DNA from: Pseudoramibacter faecis
Lineage (GTDB): Bacteria; Bacillota; Clostridia; Eubacteriales; Eubacteriaceae
Length of the DNA stretch: 20,999 nt
Assembly: GCF_036289405.1 (NCBI RefSeq)
Contig: NZ_JAYFFI010000026.1
Location: forward strand, 1-20,999
Direction of reading: 5' to 3'
The number at the start of each line of letters is the position of its first letter. Within the stretch, counting starts at the first letter, position 1. A program made the position numbers and the translations under genes. The notes below the pieces were generated by a model, which worked only from the letters and a program-made list of their open reading frames with translations, searched no databases and had not been told where the DNA came from. Below, in pieces: positions 1-6,284 of this stretch.

Positions 1-953
1 ATTTCCGACACGGCGGTTTTGCAGCCGGTGTAGGAATGTCTGTGGAAATGGGCAAACATCAGCGCCAGATAGCCGGCGTACTGCACGACGTCCGGATTGT
101 CGAAGCCGTTTAAGAACAAGCGGTCTTCCGGCACGAACACATCGTCGAAGATCGTCAGCGATTCATTGTCCCCGTTCTGGTTAAACGGTGCCTGCAGGTG
201 TTTGCGTTTGTGATGCTTGCCCGGCAGCGCCATCAGTTTGAGACCCGGCCAGTCGGCCGGCAGGGCGAACGCCACGGCGTAGCCTTCGTCGCCGCGGCCC
301 ATGAACTTCGTCGGGTTGGCGATGATTTCGTCCACATAGGGCGCGCAAGAGTTGCAGATCTTGGCCCCGCGGACGATGACGCCCTTGCAGGGTTTGCCGT
401 CGACGCCGACGCCGTCCACGTCCGTCTTGATGATGTGCAGGAACATGTCCGGATCGGGCTGTTCGTGGGCGCGTTTGTACTTGGAGTTGCGGCTGCCCTT
501 CACGTCGGTCTGGGCACAGTTGCAGACCAGGTCGTTTTCCTGGCAATAGGCCAAATACTTATTGAAGCGTTCGTGATAGTTGGTGCCGGTGGCCTGGTCG
601 CAGTCGTAGGAGACGACGGCGATGGCGTTGAGCGCGTCGGTGCCCATGCAGCGCTGCATGCAGCCGCCCACATGGTGGCAGATCAGCCGGGTCATCAGCT
701 GTTTGTTGAGCAGATCCTCCTGGGACTGGTGGATGTGGGTGCAGCGGTTGATGGTTTCCCCGGTCAGGTGGGATTTGGCCGTGCACACGTCGGCGTAGGC
801 CGGATCGTTGGCCATGTCGTAGCATTGCTTCATCACCCAGAAGCCCGCTTCGTTCCACGGTCCCATCCGATCGACACATTTGCCGTCCAGATAAATATTC
901 GGTTTCATTTGTTTCATGCGTTCGATATACGCTTCATACGTTCCAACACCCAT
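1..953 (-). CDS. 4-hydroxybutyryl-CoA dehydratase-like Fe-S flavoenzyme (3' end outside window)
   Basis: The first 317 residues of a protein of the 4-hydroxyphenylacetate 3-hydroxylase / 4-hydroxybutyryl-CoA dehydratase (AbfD) family; family members are about 490 residues, so the C-terminal third is missing. Translation shows the CxxxC pair (C98, C102 in CMQRC) and an H-x6-C motif (H304 and C311 in HRHSYTGC, followed by K312). These correspond to the four [4Fe-4S] ligands and the active-site Tyr and Lys of the clostridial dehydratase (CFQRC and HRQSYGGC). Monooxygenases of the family lack this cluster, so a dehydratase is favoured: FAD- and Fe-S-dependent removal of water from a gamma-hydroxyacyl-CoA. 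The stretch aligning with AbfD's GSINSHEH region reads ICNSCAPYVDE here, and there is a basic insert near residues 246-252, so the substrate may differ from 4-hydroxybutyryl-CoA. Start ATG at 953 has an AAGGAG site about 7 nt upstream. Last visible gene of a minus-strand operon with nifU-like, CoA transferase and SDR genes. Confidence 0.85.
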   Translation of the reverse strand, partial: MGVGTYEAYIERMKQMKPNIYLDGKCVDRMGPWNEAGFWVMKQCYDMANDPAYADVCTAKSHLTGETINRCTHIHQSQEDLLNKQLMTRLICHHVGGCMQRCMGTDALNAIAVVSYDCDQATGTNYHERFNKYLAYCQENDLVCNCAQTDVKGSRNSKYKRAHEQPDPDMFLHIIKTDVDGVGVDGKPCKGVIVRGAKICNSCAPYVDEIIANPTKFMGRGDEGYAVAFALPADWPGLKLMALPGKHHKRKHLQAPFNQNGDNESLTIFDDVFVPEDRLFLNGFDNPDVVQYAGYLALMFAHFHRHSYTGCKTAVSE

Positions 954-1005
954 TTTTATCTCCTTCTTCTTTAAAACTTTTCAAATTTTTCTATCATTCA
1001 TTGTC

Positions 1006-1023
1006 AAAACGGCTTGCCGTTTT
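1006..1023 (-). repeat. Perfect 18-bp inverted repeat between the nifU-like and dehydratase genes
   Basis: AAAACGGC and GCCGTTTT arms form an 18-bp palindrome that overlaps the stop codon of the nifU-like gene. In the minus-strand transcript this is a 7-8 bp hairpin ending in only four U residues, followed by GACAAUG, so it is at best a weak attenuator or an mRNA end-protecting or processing element. The dehydratase ribosome site lies about 45 nt further on. Confidence 0.4.
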
Positions 1024-1321
1024 AAACATAATGGGCTGAGGTGAATAATCCCGCCGCCATGGCAAACACCTCATCGCTGACGTCGTCGGTTACCGTTACT
1101 TTTTTAATAAACGGAAAAACCGCACTAACCTTCTTGAGAATGATGCCGTCGACGGTCTGGCTCATGGACAAGCAGCCCCGGCATTCGCCGGTCAGCCGGA
1201 TGATCAGCTCGTCGCCCTCCACGTCGACCACCTCTGCTCCGCCATGGTGCTCACCCAGATATTCGTTGATATCCGCGTCGAAAAATGCATCCAATTTTTC
1301 CAGCAGCGCTTCTGATGCCAT
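1022..1321 (-). CDS. NifU-like C-terminal-domain Fe-S scaffold protein
   Basis: A 99-residue protein matching the stand-alone NifU C-terminal (Nfu) domain: an N-terminal helix, a beta strand ending in the motif GECRGCLSMSQT with the CxxC pair that holds a transient [4Fe-4S] cluster, then a helix and the last strand (VTVTDD). The usual form is CxGCPxS; here the proline is replaced by leucine. Such domains assemble and deliver Fe-S clusters to client enzymes. The gene lies between a CoA transferase gene and a gene for an Fe-S-dependent dehydratase, so a dedicated role in loading that dehydratase is a natural inference. Start ATG at 1321 is preceded by AAGGAGG. It could equally be a general Nfu protein that landed in this operon; family assignment is firm, client is not. 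Confidence 0.8.
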   Translation of the reverse strand: MASEALLEKLDAFFDADINEYLGEHHGGAEVVDVEGDELIIRLTGECRGCLSMSQTVDGIILKKVSAVFPFIKKVTVTDDVSDEVFAMAAGLFTSAHYV

Positions 1322-1355
1322 TACTCTCGCCTCCTTCTTTTGCGAATGAATGAAA

Positions 1356-1375
1356 CGGCAGCCCCCACGCTGCCG
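1356..1375 (-). repeat. Short hairpin between the CoA transferase and nifU-like genes
   Basis: CGGCAG and CTGCCG arms (6 bp) around an 8-nt loop lie between the CoA transferase stop (1385) and the nifU-like ribosome site. There is no U-tract, so it is not a convincing terminator; it may be an intercistronic mRNA structure. Confidence 0.3.
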
Positions 1376-1384
1376 GATACCAGT

Positions 1385-2674
1385 TTAGTCGATGATGCCC
1401 TTGCCTTTCATCGCGGCAATTTCTTCCGGCGTGTAATCCAAAAGCTTCGTCATGATTGCTTCCGTGTCCTGCCCCAATTTGGGCGCCCCGCGCCAGACCT
1501 TGCCCGGCGTTTCAGATAGCTTCGGTGCGAAACCAAAGGCAGTAATATTCTTGTCGAGGGTCTGGTCGTGGTAGGTCACCCAATCGCCTCTTTCCTGCCA
1601 GTGCTTTTCTTCCATCACGTCTTTGCAATCTTTGATGACTGCCGCACCGAGTTTGTTTTCGAGCAGCACTTCGATGGCTTCGTCCGCCGTGTGGCTCATA
1701 AAGTAGTCGGCAAACATTTGGTCCAGTTCTCTCCCTTCGGGGCTTTGCAGTGCCTCGGCGCTGCCGCCGGCCGCTTCGTAGGAATATTTGTCCAGATCAA
1801 AGCCGAAGGCCTTCATCACTTTTTCGTAGGGGCCTTTGCCATAGGTGCCGAGGTTGATGAACTTGCCGTCTTTGGTTTCGAAGATGCCGGCCGGCTGATA
1901 GGTCAACTGCTTGACGCCCTGGCGCTGTTTTTGAATCCTTTCCTGATCCCAGAGAACGAAGTTGTCATCCATGACGCGCATGAAGCTTTCGACCAGGGTC
2001 GCGTCGACCACCTGACCTTTGCCCGTCTTTTCGACGTGGCGCAGCGCCATCAAAATCCCATTGACGGCAAACAACCCCGAAAGGTAATCGCCGATGTATT
2101 GCTGGGCGTAATACGGCGGTTTGTCCGGAAAACCCTGAAGCAGGCACCAGCCGGATTCGGCCTGGGCCAGCGGATCGTAGCACGCGCGGTTCAAATAGGC
2201 CGGCTCCCCGCCGAATCCCGGCGTCCCGAAGCCGCTCACATGGCAGATGACGAGCTTGGGATTGACTTCCAAAAGCATCTCGTCGGTCAGTCCCAGCTTT
2301 TCGATCCAGACGATGTTCTCGATCCAAACATCGCATTCCTTGATGAGCGAAAAGAAAATCTCCTTGGATTCGGGAACCTTCTTAAAGTTGGTTTCCAGCG
2401 CAAAGCTCAGCTTGTTTCTGGCGTTTTGCGCCCAGGCGCCGCTGATATGGGCGTCCCCACCCCGGACCTGGGGCATCTGGTGTCTGGCCGGGTCGCCTTT
2501 AGTTTTCGGCCGTTCGAGAGCGATCACTTCCGCACCGAAGTCGCTGAGCATGGTCGCCGCGAAAGGCGCCGCCACCACCGACCCGTTAAGCAAAACGCGG
2601 ATGCCGGTCAGGGCGCCGAAGGCTTTCGTAAACATCGGCGCCGGTTTCTTTTCAAGTTTTTCCCATCTGTTCAT
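1385..2674 (-). CDS. CaiB/BaiF family (class III) CoA transferase
   Basis: A 429-residue class III (formyl-CoA transferase type) CoA transferase; family members are typically 380-430 residues. It begins the fold with FGALTGIRVLLNG and FGAEVIALE, carries NPKLVICHVSGFG, and has the catalytic aspartate D196 in YIGDYLSG, aligned with Asp169 of E. coli CaiB. The C-terminal PGKVWRGAP...DTEAIM resembles CaiB's PGQIWRGMP...DTAAIL, so the CaiB/BaiF branch is favoured over formyl-CoA transferase. The enzyme moves CoA from an acyl-CoA donor to a free carboxylic acid without ATP. In this operon it most likely activates a hydroxy acid so that the downstream dehydratase can act on the thioester. Start ATG at 2674 follows AAGGAAGG. 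The neighbouring genes do not match the known carnitine or bile-acid operons, so the acid substrate is unknown. Confidence 0.88.
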   Translation of the reverse strand: MNRWEKLEKKPAPMFTKAFGALTGIRVLLNGSVVAAPFAATMLSDFGAEVIALERPKTKGDPARHQMPQVRGGDAHISGAWAQNARNKLSFALETNFKKVPESKEIFFSLIKECDVWIENIVWIEKLGLTDEMLLEVNPKLVICHVSGFGTPGFGGEPAYLNRACYDPLAQAESGWCLLQGFPDKPPYYAQQYIGDYLSGLFAVNGILMALRHVEKTGKGQVVDATLVESFMRVMDDNFVLWDQERIQKQRQGVKQLTYQPAGIFETKDGKFINLGTYGKGPYEKVMKAFGFDLDKYSYEAAGGSAEALQSPEGRELDQMFADYFMSHTADEAIEVLLENKLGAAVIKDCKDVMEEKHWQERGDWVTYHDQTLDKNITAFGFAPKLSETPGKVWRGAPKLGQDTEAIMTKLLDYTPEEIAAMKGKGIID

Positions 2675-2716
2675 ATTGATTGATTTCCTTCCTTGATTAT
2701 GGTGATAATGTGCCGC

Positions 2717-3550
2717 TCAGGCTTCCGATGGTTCGTTCATGATCATCCGGCCGACGGTGCCGCCGGTCACCTCGATCACGGCCCCGTTGACGTAGGACGA
2801 CAGATCGGTTGCCAAAAATTCGATGACGTTGGCGCAGTCTTCCGGCGTCCCGAAGCGTTTCATGGCCACGTTGCGCAGGAAGGTGCCTTCGCCGGCTTTC
2901 TTATAGTTTTCCACCAGGCGGCCCGTCGCGATGAAGCCCGGGGCAATGCAGTTGCAGGTCACGTTGTAGCGGCCGCATTCCTGGGCCAGCTCCATCGTGT
3001 ACTGGCGAATCGCGGCCTTGGCAGAGCCGTAGTGGGCATAGCTCCCGTCGCTATTGGCAATCAGACCACCGACGGAGATCACGTTGATCACCTTGCCGTA
3101 GCCCCTTTCCTTCATGCCAGGCACCACGGCGTTGCAGGTGTAAACCGTGCCGTAGTAATTGCGTTCCGTCACGCCGTAAAACTGTTCCCAGTTGATCTGC
3201 GCCGCCTTGTTGCCGTCCGGCGCGCCCATGCCGCCGCCGGCGTTGCAAACCAGAACATCAATCGGCCCTAATGCATCTTCAATCTTCTTGACGGCTGCAT
3301 AAACTTCTTCGCGCTTGGTGATGTCCGCTTCTGCCCCGGCCGACTTCACCCCTAAGGTTCTCACTTCGTCCATGGTGCTGCCCGCCGTCATCAGTTTGGC
3401 CTCGCCTTCAAACTCTTCGTAGGATTTCAGGTTAATGTCAATCACGCCGACATCGGCGCCAAGTTCTGCCAAGCGCAGGGCATAGGCTCTCCCCAAGCCT
3501 CTCGCCGCGCCGGTCACCAATGCCACTTTGCCATCTAATCGCTTTGTCAT
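2717..3550 (-). CDS. Short-chain dehydrogenase/reductase, probably NAD(H)-dependent
   Basis: A 277-residue classical SDR. Visible elements are the dinucleotide-binding TGAARGLG (residues 13-20), the acidic residue D38 at the end of the second strand, which favours NAD(H) over NADP(H), the CNAGGG motif around N103, and the catalytic S159, Y174 and K178 (YxxxK in YGSAK). About 20 extra residues after the second strand (43-62) distinguish it from short FabG-type proteins. Probable role: oxidation of an alcohol or reduction of a ketone in the pathway that includes the CoA transferase and dehydratase that follow it; substrate cannot be read from sequence. First gene of the minus-strand operon, 42 nt before the CoA transferase gene, and served by the -24/-12 promoter near 3700. 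A bile-acid dehydrogenase (BaiA-like) was considered but no other bai genes are present. Confidence 0.85.
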   Translation of the reverse strand: MTKRLDGKVALVTGAARGLGRAYALRLAELGADVGVIDINLKSYEEFEGEAKLMTAGSTMDEVRTLGVKSAGAEADITKREEVYAAVKKIEDALGPIDVLVCNAGGGMGAPDGNKAAQINWEQFYGVTERNYYGTVYTCNAVVPGMKERGYGKVINVISVGGLIANSDGSYAHYGSAKAAIRQYTMELAQECGRYNVTCNCIAPGFIATGRLVENYKKAGEGTFLRNVAMKRFGTPEDCANVIEFLATDLSSYVNGAVIEVTGGTVGRMIMNEPSEA

Positions 3551-3696
3551 GGTTTTCTCCTTCTCTCAAACTAACAAAACACGCCAACGTTTAATTCGAA
3601 CATCGAACTTGTCTCTCTTTTATCATTTGGCATCGAATACGAACGGTCGTCTCAAAAGCAATGGACAATTTTCTCAGTTCGCCTTTTCTTTAATCC

Positions 3697-3711
3697 GCAA
3701 TTCCGATGCCA
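3697..3711 (-). promoter_or_regulatory. Sigma-54 (-24/-12) promoter for the SDR-CoA transferase-nifU-dehydratase operon
   Basis: On the minus strand the sequence TGGCATCGGAATTGC matches the sigma-54 consensus TGGCAC-N5-TTGC, with GG and GC at the correct 10-bp separation. It lies about 147 nt upstream of the SDR start, points into that gene, and sits beside a gene for a sigma-54 activator. It shares the extended core TGGCATC-N4-TTGC with the promoter at 5626-5640. Confidence 0.75.
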
Positions 3712-3722
3712 GTTTTGGCATC
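3705..3722. repeat. Palindrome GATGCCA-N4-TGGCATC overlapping the -24 element
   Basis: A perfect 7+7 bp inverted repeat with a 4-bp centre overlaps the -24 box of the promoter at 3697-3711. The half-site TGGCATC recurs at 5538-5552 and 5626-5640. It may be a regulator operator, or half of it may simply be the -24 element with a chance partner. Confidence 0.5.
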
Positions 3723-3833
3723 ATCACGCCTCTTTTTTTGAGCCTGCTTCCTGCATTCCGCTAAAACCCGGGGATTTAAGGCCCTGAATTTTTATTTTTC
3801 TTTTTGCGGCGTCGCCCTTTGGGGCGGTACGGT

Positions 3834-3885
3834 AAAAAAAGAAGCCGCCAAACTATGCTAAATAAGCACAGCTTCAAGCGACTTC
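3834..3885 (-). terminator. Rho-independent terminator of the sigma-54 regulator gene
   Basis: Reading the minus strand from 3885: GAAGTCGC, an inner stem TGTGC / GCATA, then GCGGCTTC and seven T residues. The outer stem is 8 bp with one G-U pair. It begins about 50 nt after the regulator stop codon and separates the regulator from the SDR operon promoter. Confidence 0.8.
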
Positions 3886-3936
3886 CGTTCTTTTTTGTCC
3901 GCGATTCAAACACTCGGCCGGTTCGTCATCGCGCCG

Positions 3937-5340
3937 CTAAAATTGCTGATCGTCAATGCCGTATTGCTTGAGTTTTTGGTAAAAGGCACTGCGCGAAATG
4001 CCTAACACTTCAATGGCTTCCGATTTGTTCTGACACTTTTGAAGCGCCTGACAGATCAACCGTTTCTCCAGCGCCGCCGTCCGCCGTTTCAAATCAAATT
4101 CGTTGTCATCCGGATCCGGTGCTTCGGATTTCCCCTGTTCGGTTTTCAGATCCTCCGGGATCAGACGGTCGGGCAGGGCAAAAACATCGATGATTTTTTC
4201 AGAGTTCAAAATGCAGGCTCGTTCGATCACGTTCTGCAACTCGCGCACATTGCCCGGCCAGTCGTAATGGGTTAGGATGTCTATTACCGACGGCGTCACC
4301 ACATAATGATCGTCCGTGAATTTTTTTATGAAATGGGTGATTAAAATGGGAATATCCTCGTGCCGATCCCGCAGGGGCGTGGTGCGAATTTCTACCACGT
4401 TGAGGCGATAATAGAGATCTTCCCGGAATTTTCCCTCCACGATCAGCGCCTCCAAATCCTGATTGGTCGCCGCGAGCACCCGAATATTCAGCGGGATTGG
4501 CTCGGTGCCGCCGATGCGCTCCACCTCCCGCTCCTGGAGTACCCGCAGTAGCTTCACCTGCATGTTCATATCCATATCGCCGATCTCGTCTAAAAAGATC
4601 GTGCCGTTTTGTGCGAGCTCGAACTTGCCGGCCTTGCCCTCCTTGCTCGCTCCGGTAAACGCGCCGCCCACATACCCGAATAATTCGCTTTCCAGCAAAT
4701 TGTCCGGAATCGCCGCGCAATTGACCGTCACGAATTCTTCGTCCTTGCGCGGGCTGTTGGCGTGGATCATCCGCGCGATGATCTCTTTGCCGGTCCCGCT
4801 TTCCCCGCGAATCAAAACCGTCGAGTCGGAGGCGGCTACCTTGATCGCGAGCCCGAGGATCAGTTTCATCTGTCGGTTAACGGTGACGAATTCGCGTGAC
4901 GGCAAGTCCTCAACATAGGCCGACAAGCGTTCCGACAAGTAACGGTTCATTTCCAATGTTCGCCGCAATTTGGAGTAAATACCCAGATAATTCGCAACAT
5001 TGTTAAAAATCGAAACCCCGCCGATAATTTGACCGTTGTATTTCAGCGGATACGAAACGCCCTGAGAGTCAATCTTCATGGATTTCAAAAATTCCGTTTG
5101 GTGCTTGACCGGATTGCCGGTTTTCATCGCCTGAATCGCACAGGCATTGCTCCCCTCGATCTCATCCAACTGCTTTCCCAGGATTTTGCGCCGCGGCACT
5201 TTAAAAACCCGTTCATAGGATTGATTGACAAAGATTACTTTCGTCGTTGCGTCAATGATCATCACAACATCCTCGATGCTGTCCATGATCTCGTTAAAGA
5301 GTGTACTGGCAAACAATCTTTTTAATTCTTCCGGTATCAT
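3937..5340 (-). CDS. Sigma-54-dependent transcriptional activator (PAS / AAA+ / Fis HTH)
   Basis: A 467-residue enhancer-binding protein. An N-terminal PAS-like sensory domain (about 12-115) is followed by a linker helix (about 120-145), then an AAA+ domain with Walker A GESGTGKE (179-186), the sigma-54-contacting GAFTGA loop intact at 226-231 and Walker B FLDEIGD (249-255). A Fis-type helix-turn-helix ends the protein (KSEAIEVLGISRSAFYQKLKQYG). There is no receiver domain, so it probably senses a small ligand through PAS rather than phosphorylation. It lies between two operons that each carry a matching -24/-12 promoter, so it is the likely activator of both. Start ATG at 5340 follows AGGGGGAG. 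It has its own terminator downstream and is probably monocistronic. Confidence 0.93.
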   Translation of the reverse strand: MIPEELKRLFASTLFNEIMDSIEDVVMIIDATTKVIFVNQSYERVFKVPRRKILGKQLDEIEGSNACAIQAMKTGNPVKHQTEFLKSMKIDSQGVSYPLKYNGQIIGGVSIFNNVANYLGIYSKLRRTLEMNRYLSERLSAYVEDLPSREFVTVNRQMKLILGLAIKVAASDSTVLIRGESGTGKEIIARMIHANSPRKDEEFVTVNCAAIPDNLLESELFGYVGGAFTGASKEGKAGKFELAQNGTIFLDEIGDMDMNMQVKLLRVLQEREVERIGGTEPIPLNIRVLAATNQDLEALIVEGKFREDLYYRLNVVEIRTTPLRDRHEDIPILITHFIKKFTDDHYVVTPSVIDILTHYDWPGNVRELQNVIERACILNSEKIIDVFALPDRLIPEDLKTEQGKSEAPDPDDNEFDLKRRTAALEKRLICQALQKCQNKSEAIEVLGISRSAFYQKLKQYGIDDQQF

Positions 5341-5430
5341 GCTGATTCTCCCCCTTCATCATTGTGCGTGCATGCGAATAACAAACATCCGTGCAGCTGG
5401 CCTGTCTCTATTTCATACACTTCTTTTTAC

Positions 5431-5459
5431 AGAATAGCGTACTCCCACCTTTCAATCAA
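5431..5459 (-). promoter_or_regulatory. Candidate sigma-70-type promoter for the regulator gene
   Basis: On the minus strand TTGATT (-35), a 17-bp spacer and TATTCT (-10) lie about 90 nt upstream of the regulator start. Each hexamer matches 4 of 6 consensus positions with ideal spacing. Without transcript data this is only a candidate. Confidence 0.4.
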
Positions 5460-5537
5460 ATAGAATTTATACTATTTTACAATTTTGCACTGTGCGAGTA
5501 TCAGAATTAACTTTCATTAAAAATCGCTGTTTTCCAC

Positions 5538-5552
5538 GCTCAAAAGATGCCA
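5538..5552 (-). promoter_or_regulatory. Third TGGCATC site in the regulator upstream region, degenerate -24/-12 match
   Basis: The minus strand reads TGGCATCTTTTGAGC. It has the same TGGCATC core and GC spacing as the two good sigma-54 promoters, but GAGC replaces TTGC at -12. It points toward the regulator gene, about 200 nt upstream of its start. It could be a weak autoregulatory promoter or a binding half-site for the divergent plus-strand promoter 74 bp away. Confidence 0.35.
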
Positions 5553-5625
5553 ACCCGTCGACCTTTTCGTTTAAAATTAATGCATGGCTAAAATCATTAA
5601 CATCATTTTAAACAAGCCATCATTT

Positions 5626-5640
5626 TGGCATCTCATTTGC
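5626..5640 (+). promoter_or_regulatory. Sigma-54 (-24/-12) promoter for the DUF1097-hydrolase unit
   Basis: TGGCATCTCATTTGC matches TGGCAC-N5-TTGC with correct GG/GC spacing and lies about 98 nt upstream of the DUF1097 start. Its TGGCATC-N4-TTGC form is shared with the promoter at 3697-3711. The surrounding spacer (about 5341-5737) is AT-rich and holds no gene that I can support. Confidence 0.78.
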
Positions 5641-5737
5641 GTCATTAAAACAATAGCGGTATCAATCCTATTCATATATTATCGGGCATTGTTTTCAACA
5701 CCGCTGTTTTACTTACATTTTTGGAGGAGGTAATGTA

Positions 5738-6253
5738 ATGAGTTTAAAGGCAACGGTTTTTTTTGCAATATGGACATCGTTTTTCTGTTCCGTATTTAAC
5801 TGGCTGTATATGCTTTGCCCGGTTTTGCAAGGGCATCCCTGGATCATGTTCATTTGTCTGGCGGTTTTTTTCGGATTGAATTCGACCCACAAGGATGTGC
5901 CGCATTTGATCGCAAGCTCCGCCTGCGGGGTGTTCTGGGGGCAAATCGATCTGTGGCTGATGACCTTCGGCGTCTTCGGCTCGGCGCTGTTTGGTTTTAT
6001 GCCCATTTTGGTCGGCACGGCCATCACCATGGTGCTGCATATTTTCTTCTTCGCCAAAACACCGGTCCGCGATGTGCCCATCATCTTCGCCTGTGTCGCC
6101 CTGACATTCGCAACTAAAGTCGGCCTGCTCGACGGTCCCGGTATCCTCGGCTTATTCCTCAGCGTACTGATCGGCCTTGTGCTGTGCGGTATCTGCGCCG
6201 TCGGCCAGCAAATCGGCATGAAAAAATTCCCGCTGCCGGAAAGCAACGACTAA
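5738..6253 (+). CDS. DUF1097 family integral membrane protein
   Basis: A 171-residue hydrophobic protein with about five or six membrane-spanning segments (roughly 5-28, 34-50, 58-80, 82-105, 112-130 and 135-158) and a short polar C-terminus (KKFPLPESND). The length, the start with FFAIWTSFF and the glycine-rich helices fit the DUF1097 (YcdZ-like) inner-membrane family, whose function is not established. Start ATG at 5738 has GGAGGAGG upstream. It shares a sigma-54 promoter and probable transcript with the following hydrolase gene (31 nt gap), so a role in moving the substrate or product of that pathway across the membrane is a reasonable inference, not a demonstrated one. Confidence 0.75.
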   Translation: MSLKATVFFAIWTSFFCSVFNWLYMLCPVLQGHPWIMFICLAVFFGLNSTHKDVPHLIASSACGVFWGQIDLWLMTFGVFGSALFGFMPILVGTAITMVLHIFFFAKTPVRDVPIIFACVALTFATKVGLLDGPGILGLFLSVLIGLVLCGICAVGQQIGMKKFPLPESND

Positions 6254-6284
6254 ATTTTAAATTCAAAATAAAAAGGAGAGAACA

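Noticed and set aside
198..974. Long plus-strand open frame opposite the dehydratase gene
   Set aside because: It is antisense to a frame with clear AbfD-family motifs and a good ribosome site; its translation is His/Val/Ala/Gly-rich shadow sequence with no family features.
1568..2683. 371-codon plus-strand open frame opposite the CoA transferase
   Set aside because: Antisense shadow of a gene with CaiB-type motifs; no ribosome site or recognisable domain.
1385..3550. Bile-acid (bai) or carnitine (cai) operon
   Set aside because: The CoA transferase and SDR recall these, but no BaiB/BaiCD/BaiE/BaiG or CaiA/CaiC/CaiD/CaiT gene is present, and the AbfD-type gene belongs to neither.
3795..3833. 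Second terminator hairpin (GCCC-TTT-GGGC) before the SDR promoter
   Set aside because: The stem is not followed by a T-tract on either strand in the right position; the neighbouring hairpin at 3834-3885 explains termination better.
5484..5497. GCAC-T-GTGC inverted repeat as an enhancer site for the activator
   Set aside because: The distance to the promoter (about 130 bp) would fit, but the repeat is short and no matching copy was found upstream of the other sigma-54 promoter.
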